A stretch of DNA of 64,000 bases from NCBI GenBank assembly GCA_934693235.1, contig CAKUUY010000002.1:62001-126000 (forward strand). Reading direction: 5' to 3'. The stretch's first letter is position 1, and each line of letters begins with the position of its first letter. The stretch comes from an uncultured Candidatus Melainabacteria bacterium. GTDB lineage: Bacteria; Cyanobacteriota; Vampirovibrionia; Gastranaerophilales; Gastranaerophilaceae. Under the pieces are notes generated by a model. It had not been told where the DNA came from and did not search any database. It saw nothing but the letters and a program-made list of their open reading frames with translations. Position numbers and translations under genes: made by a program. This document shows positions 60,857-64,000 of the stretch, piece after piece.

Positions 60857-60879
60857 CCCGAATTTGATATACTCTGCCT
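60845..60879 (+). promoter_or_regulatory. Promoter of the prepilin-like gene, predicted leaderless
   Basis: TTGACA (60845-60850), 17 nt, TATACT (60868-60873) with TGA before it, 6 nt to the ATG at 60880. Confidence 0.75.
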
Positions 60880-61581
60880 ATGAAAAACAACAATCGAAAA
60901 CAAAAAGCTTTTACTTTAGCAGAAACTCTTATAACTTTAGGAGTTATTGGAATAGTAGCAGCTTTAACACTACCATCCATAATTGCTAATTATCAAAAAA
61001 AAATTTTAAAAAATCGTTTTAAAAAAATGTACAGTGAGCTTACTCAAGCAACACAACTTTTGGCTGTTAATGAGGATATAAACATATTTGAATACGCTAA
61101 ATCACACGACAGCCAAGCAGCACTTGACAAATTAATGTCACAAATGAAAAAGACATCTCGTATTACAGGAACAAGAGGTCACTATAACTATCTTTATCAG
61201 CCGCTGCACCCGGACAAAAAACATCGTCCTGGTCAATATTGTGACTTCACAACTACATATGCAAGTATCGATGGTATATTTTTCGTAATGGACAACTCAC
61301 CAAACGACTTAAGCATCTCTGATCCCAAATTGTGTGTTGATACTAACGGATATTCATTACCAAACGCACTAGGCTATGACCTATTTGTATTTATTTTTAC
61401 TCCAGACGGAAAACTGGTCCCTTTTACGTACAAATGGAATGTGCTCGTTACAACAGAAAAATTAGAAGATATTTCAACACAATGCACACCCTCTAACGGT
61501 TTTTCTTGCAGTTTTTATGCCCTTGAAGACAAAAATCCACAAAATCCAAACCAAAATTATTGGGAAGATTTTTTAAAATAG
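60880..61581 (+). CDS. Type IV prepilin-like protein
   Basis: 233 residues. Short basic leader MKNNNRKQKA then FTLAETLITLGVIGIVAALTLPSIIANYQ. Globular part has HYNYLYQPLHPDKKH, YCDFTTTYASIDG and late Cys pairs (CTPSNGFSCSF), a fold unlike the other two prepilins except for a shared CVDTNGYSLPNALGYDLFVF-type segment. Divergent from the XRE gene at 60479, 107 bp away. Probable minor pilin or pseudopilin. Confidence 0.87.
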   Translation: MKNNNRKQKAFTLAETLITLGVIGIVAALTLPSIIANYQKKILKNRFKKMYSELTQATQLLAVNEDINIFEYAKSHDSQAALDKLMSQMKKTSRITGTRGHYNYLYQPLHPDKKHRPGQYCDFTTTYASIDGIFFVMDNSPNDLSISDPKLCVDTNGYSLPNALGYDLFVFIFTPDGKLVPFTYKWNVLVTTEKLEDISTQCTPSNGFSCSFYALEDKNPQNPNQNYWEDFLK

Positions 61582-61808
61582 TACATCACCAAATCAGCTC
61601 AACTTTATAACTTGTAGTTTTTACATAAAAACAGACAAGCACGTATAAAGTATAAAAATAAAATATATCATTAATTATTAAAACTTGATTTTTAGTTACG
61701 CAATCAGAATTTTTCGTTTTTATCAAATTATCATTTAACACATGCAACAACCACAAGTTATAAAAATTCTCTTGTTCGTGTTAATATAACTCTATAAAGG
61801 AGAGAAGT

Positions 61809-62780
61809 ATGAAAGCTATTGTATTCGATGAAAAATTGAAACTGGTTGATGATTATAAAAAGCCTATTCCTCAAAAGGGTGAAGCTCTTATTAGAGTAAC
61901 TTTGGCAGGAATTTGCAATACAGATTTTGAGATTACTAAAGGCTATATGGGGTATAAAGGAATTTTGGGACACGAAGCAGTTGGAGTTGTCGAAGAAATC
62001 AATGATGAAGACCAATCTTTATTAGGCAAAAGAGTTGTTGCGGAAATCAGTTATGGATGCAAAAAGCCTGATTGTCCTTATTGTGCAGAAAAACTTTATC
62101 GCCATTGTCCCGATAGACATACTCTAGGAATTTGGAGAAAAGACGGAGTTTTTGCAGAATATTTTACAATGCCATTGGAAACTCTTTTTGAAGTTCCTGA
62201 TAATGTCTCTGATGAACAGGCTGTATTTGTTGAACCGCTTGCTGCTGCTTGTGAAATTACAGAACAATTACACATAAAACCTTGTCAAAAAGTTATTGTT
62301 TTAGGAGATGGCAAATTAGGCCTTATTACAGCTTTAGAACTAAATAGCCAAAATATTGACGTAACATTAATTGGAAAACACCAAAACAAACTTGATATTG
62401 CAAAAGCACAAGGTGTTAATACAAAACTTTTGAACGATTTAAAAGTTGAAAAAATATATGATATTGTAGTTGAAGCAACCGGTTCAATTTCAGGATTTGA
62501 GACAGCTTTAGCTTTAACCAAACCCCGAGGAGTTTTAGTTTTGAAAAGCACAATCGCAGCATCAAAGGAATTCAATCTTGCCCCAATTGTAATTGATGAA
62601 ATCACTGTTTTGGGCTCAAGATGCGGACAATTTCCTCCGGCATTAAGACTTTTAAAATCTGAAAAAATTAATTTCAAACCGTTAATTTCAGCTAAATACA
62701 AAGTAGATGATGCTATTGAAGCTTTTGAAAAAAACAAAGAAAAAAATGTTTTGAAAGTTCTAATTGAATTTGATAAATAA
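61809..62780 (+). CDS. Zinc-dependent alcohol/polyol dehydrogenase (MDR family)
   Basis: 323 residues. Catalytic zinc residues in AGICNTDFE and LGHEAVGVVEE; structural zinc lobe with four Cys in CKKPDCPYCAEKLYRHC; Rossmann motif IVLGDGKLGLITALEL. Shape and length fit threonine/sorbitol/butanediol-type dehydrogenases; substrate not certain. RBS AAAGGAGAG. The 227 bp before it hold no other gene, only a TTGTTC/TAATAT promoter-like pair near 61772-61790. Confidence 0.9.
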   Translation: MKAIVFDEKLKLVDDYKKPIPQKGEALIRVTLAGICNTDFEITKGYMGYKGILGHEAVGVVEEINDEDQSLLGKRVVAEISYGCKKPDCPYCAEKLYRHCPDRHTLGIWRKDGVFAEYFTMPLETLFEVPDNVSDEQAVFVEPLAAACEITEQLHIKPCQKVIVLGDGKLGLITALELNSQNIDVTLIGKHQNKLDIAKAQGVNTKLLNDLKVEKIYDIVVEATGSISGFETALALTKPRGVLVLKSTIAASKEFNLAPIVIDEITVLGSRCGQFPPALRLLKSEKINFKPLISAKYKVDDAIEAFEKNKEKNVLKVLIEFDK

Positions 62781-62804
62781 AATTATTTTAGGTAACATAA
62801 AATT

Positions 62805-63941
62805 ATGACAGACACAATTGTAAAAGAAGAAAAACCGTTTTCCGGTTCTATAACGCAACTTGATAAATACATTTTGAAACAGATAATTGAGATGTTTATC
62901 ATGGGTGTGTGCGTATTTACATCTATTATTTTTGCGTCTGACACGTTTATCACTTTGATTAAACAAATTTCATTATTCGGAATCCCGTTTAATGTTGCTT
63001 TAATGATGATTATTTTGAATTTGCCACAAGTTATCGTTATGACAATTCCAATGGGTGTTTTACTCGCAACAGTAATGACTTTAAACGGCTTAAGCCTCAA
63101 ATCAGAAATTACCGTTATGAGAGCATGCGGAATAGGACTGAGCAGAATAGCGAAACCAATTTTTATTTTCGCCTTGGTAATGTCTGTTTGCTCTTTCATA
63201 ATCAATGAAAGCGTTGTTCCTGTAACAACTAAACAATCTAAAGACCTTGCTTTATGGTCTTTAGGACAAAAAAATATTCCTGAGGGCAAACAGAATTTTG
63301 TATTCAAAGAACTTAACGATTTTGGAAGCATAAAAAGACTTTTCTACGTCGGATACTGCGAAAACAAAACTTTGCACAACATTACTGTCCTTGACTCTTC
63401 TAAAGAAGGAACAATTCAAATTCTACAAGCTGATGAAGGAAAAACTTCTCCTGAGGGGTGGCAATTTGATAAAGGAGCTGTTTATACTGTCGGCGACGAT
63501 GGCCAAATTCTAAACACAACTCTTTTTGACAAATCAATAGTTAAATTCGGGCTTGATATGTCAAAAGAACTAAACAAAAATGTAGCCAAAGAAATGAATT
63601 TCACAAAATTGATTAATTATATCAGAACAAGCAAATTGGATGAAAAAGAAAGAAATTCAATTCGAATTGAACTTTATGACAAATTAGCATTGCCTTTAAC
63701 TACAATTGCGCTAGTTCTAATTGGTGTTCCTCTTGCAATCACTCCACCGAGAGTTCGTTATAACAGAGGATTTTTGTTCAGTATTTTGATTATTTTTGCT
63801 TATTATTTAATAAGAGCATTATCCATCTCATTTGGTGAAGCCGGGACATTACAGCCATTCTTGGCTGCGTGGATGCCTAATATTGTACTAACTTTGATTG
63901 GCTCAATTTTGTATTACAAAAAAGTTTACACAATTGAATAA
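62805..63941 (+). CDS. LptF/LptG-family permease (lipopolysaccharide export)
   Basis: 378 residues. Six-span YjgP/YjgQ fold: hydrophobic segments in the N-terminal half (ITQLDKYILKQIIEMFIMGVCVF, MMIILNLPQVIVMTIPMGVLLA, GLSRIAKPIFIFALVMS), a soluble periplasmic beta-jellyroll in the middle (VFKELNDFGSIKRLF to FGLDMSKEL) and C-terminal spans ending IVLTLIGSILYYKK. Part of the Lpt ABC exporter that moves lipopolysaccharide-like glycolipid from the inner membrane. F and G cannot be told apart without the partner, which is not in the window. Confidence 0.92.
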   Translation: MTDTIVKEEKPFSGSITQLDKYILKQIIEMFIMGVCVFTSIIFASDTFITLIKQISLFGIPFNVALMMIILNLPQVIVMTIPMGVLLATVMTLNGLSLKSEITVMRACGIGLSRIAKPIFIFALVMSVCSFIINESVVPVTTKQSKDLALWSLGQKNIPEGKQNFVFKELNDFGSIKRLFYVGYCENKTLHNITVLDSSKEGTIQILQADEGKTSPEGWQFDKGAVYTVGDDGQILNTTLFDKSIVKFGLDMSKELNKNVAKEMNFTKLINYIRTSKLDEKERNSIRIELYDKLALPLTTIALVLIGVPLAITPPRVRYNRGFLFSILIIFAYYLIRALSISFGEAGTLQPFLAAWMPNIVLTLIGSILYYKKVYTIE

Positions 63942-63977
63942 CAAATTTTTAAATTTACAGGTTTTATAAAAATTGCA

Positions 63978-64000
63978 ATGAACGAAAATTTATTCCAAAA
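63978..64000 (+). CDS. Possible start of the next gene (cut by window end)
   Basis: ATG at 63978 opens a frame reading MNENLFQ to the window edge. TATAAA at 63965-63970 lies 7 nt before it. Too short to identify. Confidence 0.25.

Overview
The window is AT-rich and reads as a strictly anaerobic, Gram-negative-type bacterium of the gut Melainabacteria/Vampirovibrionia kind (Candidatus Gastranaerophilales or a close relative). This is inferred from gene content and protein style, not from a marker gene search. The supporting signs are type IV prepilin-like proteins with a FTLAE-LITLGIIGVVAA N-terminus, oxygen-sensitive enzymes (class III ribonucleotide reductase NrdD/NrdG, hybrid-cluster protein Hcp, a group-B-type [FeFe] hydrogenase), an outer-membrane efflux system and an LptF/LptG permease, and many lineage-specific orphan proteins.

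Layout. 1-14.6 kb: ftsY 3' end, an M14 peptidase carrying an in-frame DUF559 insertion element, cysS, a SpoIID-type protein, murJ, tsaC, a TPR protein, a glycosyltransferase, an amino-acid symporter with an ACT-domain partner, ruvC and mtnA. 14.6-24.4 kb: accessory region with a prepilin, XRE regulators, a RAYT transposase with its REP hairpins, alaS, an 11-residue-repeat protein with a G10 tract, tRNA-Arg with an adjacent recombinase remnant, and a Fic protein. 24.4-33.5 kb: a large FtsH-like protein with a degenerate ATPase, hcp, nrdDG, a cupin and a nitroreductase. 33.7-44.2 kb: orphan proteins, a hydrolase, tyrA, dut, a GH57 glucan enzyme, a lone DNA methyltransferase, mutL and a CHAP-type protein. 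44.3-50.2 kb: an RND tripartite efflux operon. 50.3-53.7 kb: a graveyard of repeats, a truncated rfbD, a truncated DUF559 gene, a prepilin and its XRE regulator. 53.7-64 kb: rfbA, gyrA, a candidate small RNA, dxr, [FeFe] hydrogenase, another XRE/prepilin pair, a zinc alcohol dehydrogenase and an LptF/LptG permease.

Several layers are not explained by ordinary genes. (1) Seven plus-or-minus-strand genes have a -10 box exactly 6 nt before the ATG, which predicts leaderless mRNAs. (2) Three copies of a ~100-bp block carry the same architecture on the minus strand, but there the predicted leaderless ATG lies inside an (ATGCT)n array (4, 4 and 11 copies) upstream of orphan genes; in the longest copy the resulting small ORF overlaps the start of the downstream gene. 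(3) Prepilin-like genes occur three times, each divergent from an XRE regulator, with inverted-repeat operators visible at two of the three. (4) At least five families of small repeats are present, including a DUF559 element that has inserted in frame into a peptidase with perfect 33-bp inverted ends.

Starts were chosen on ribosome-binding sites or promoter spacing. No database search was run; family assignments rest on recognised motifs.
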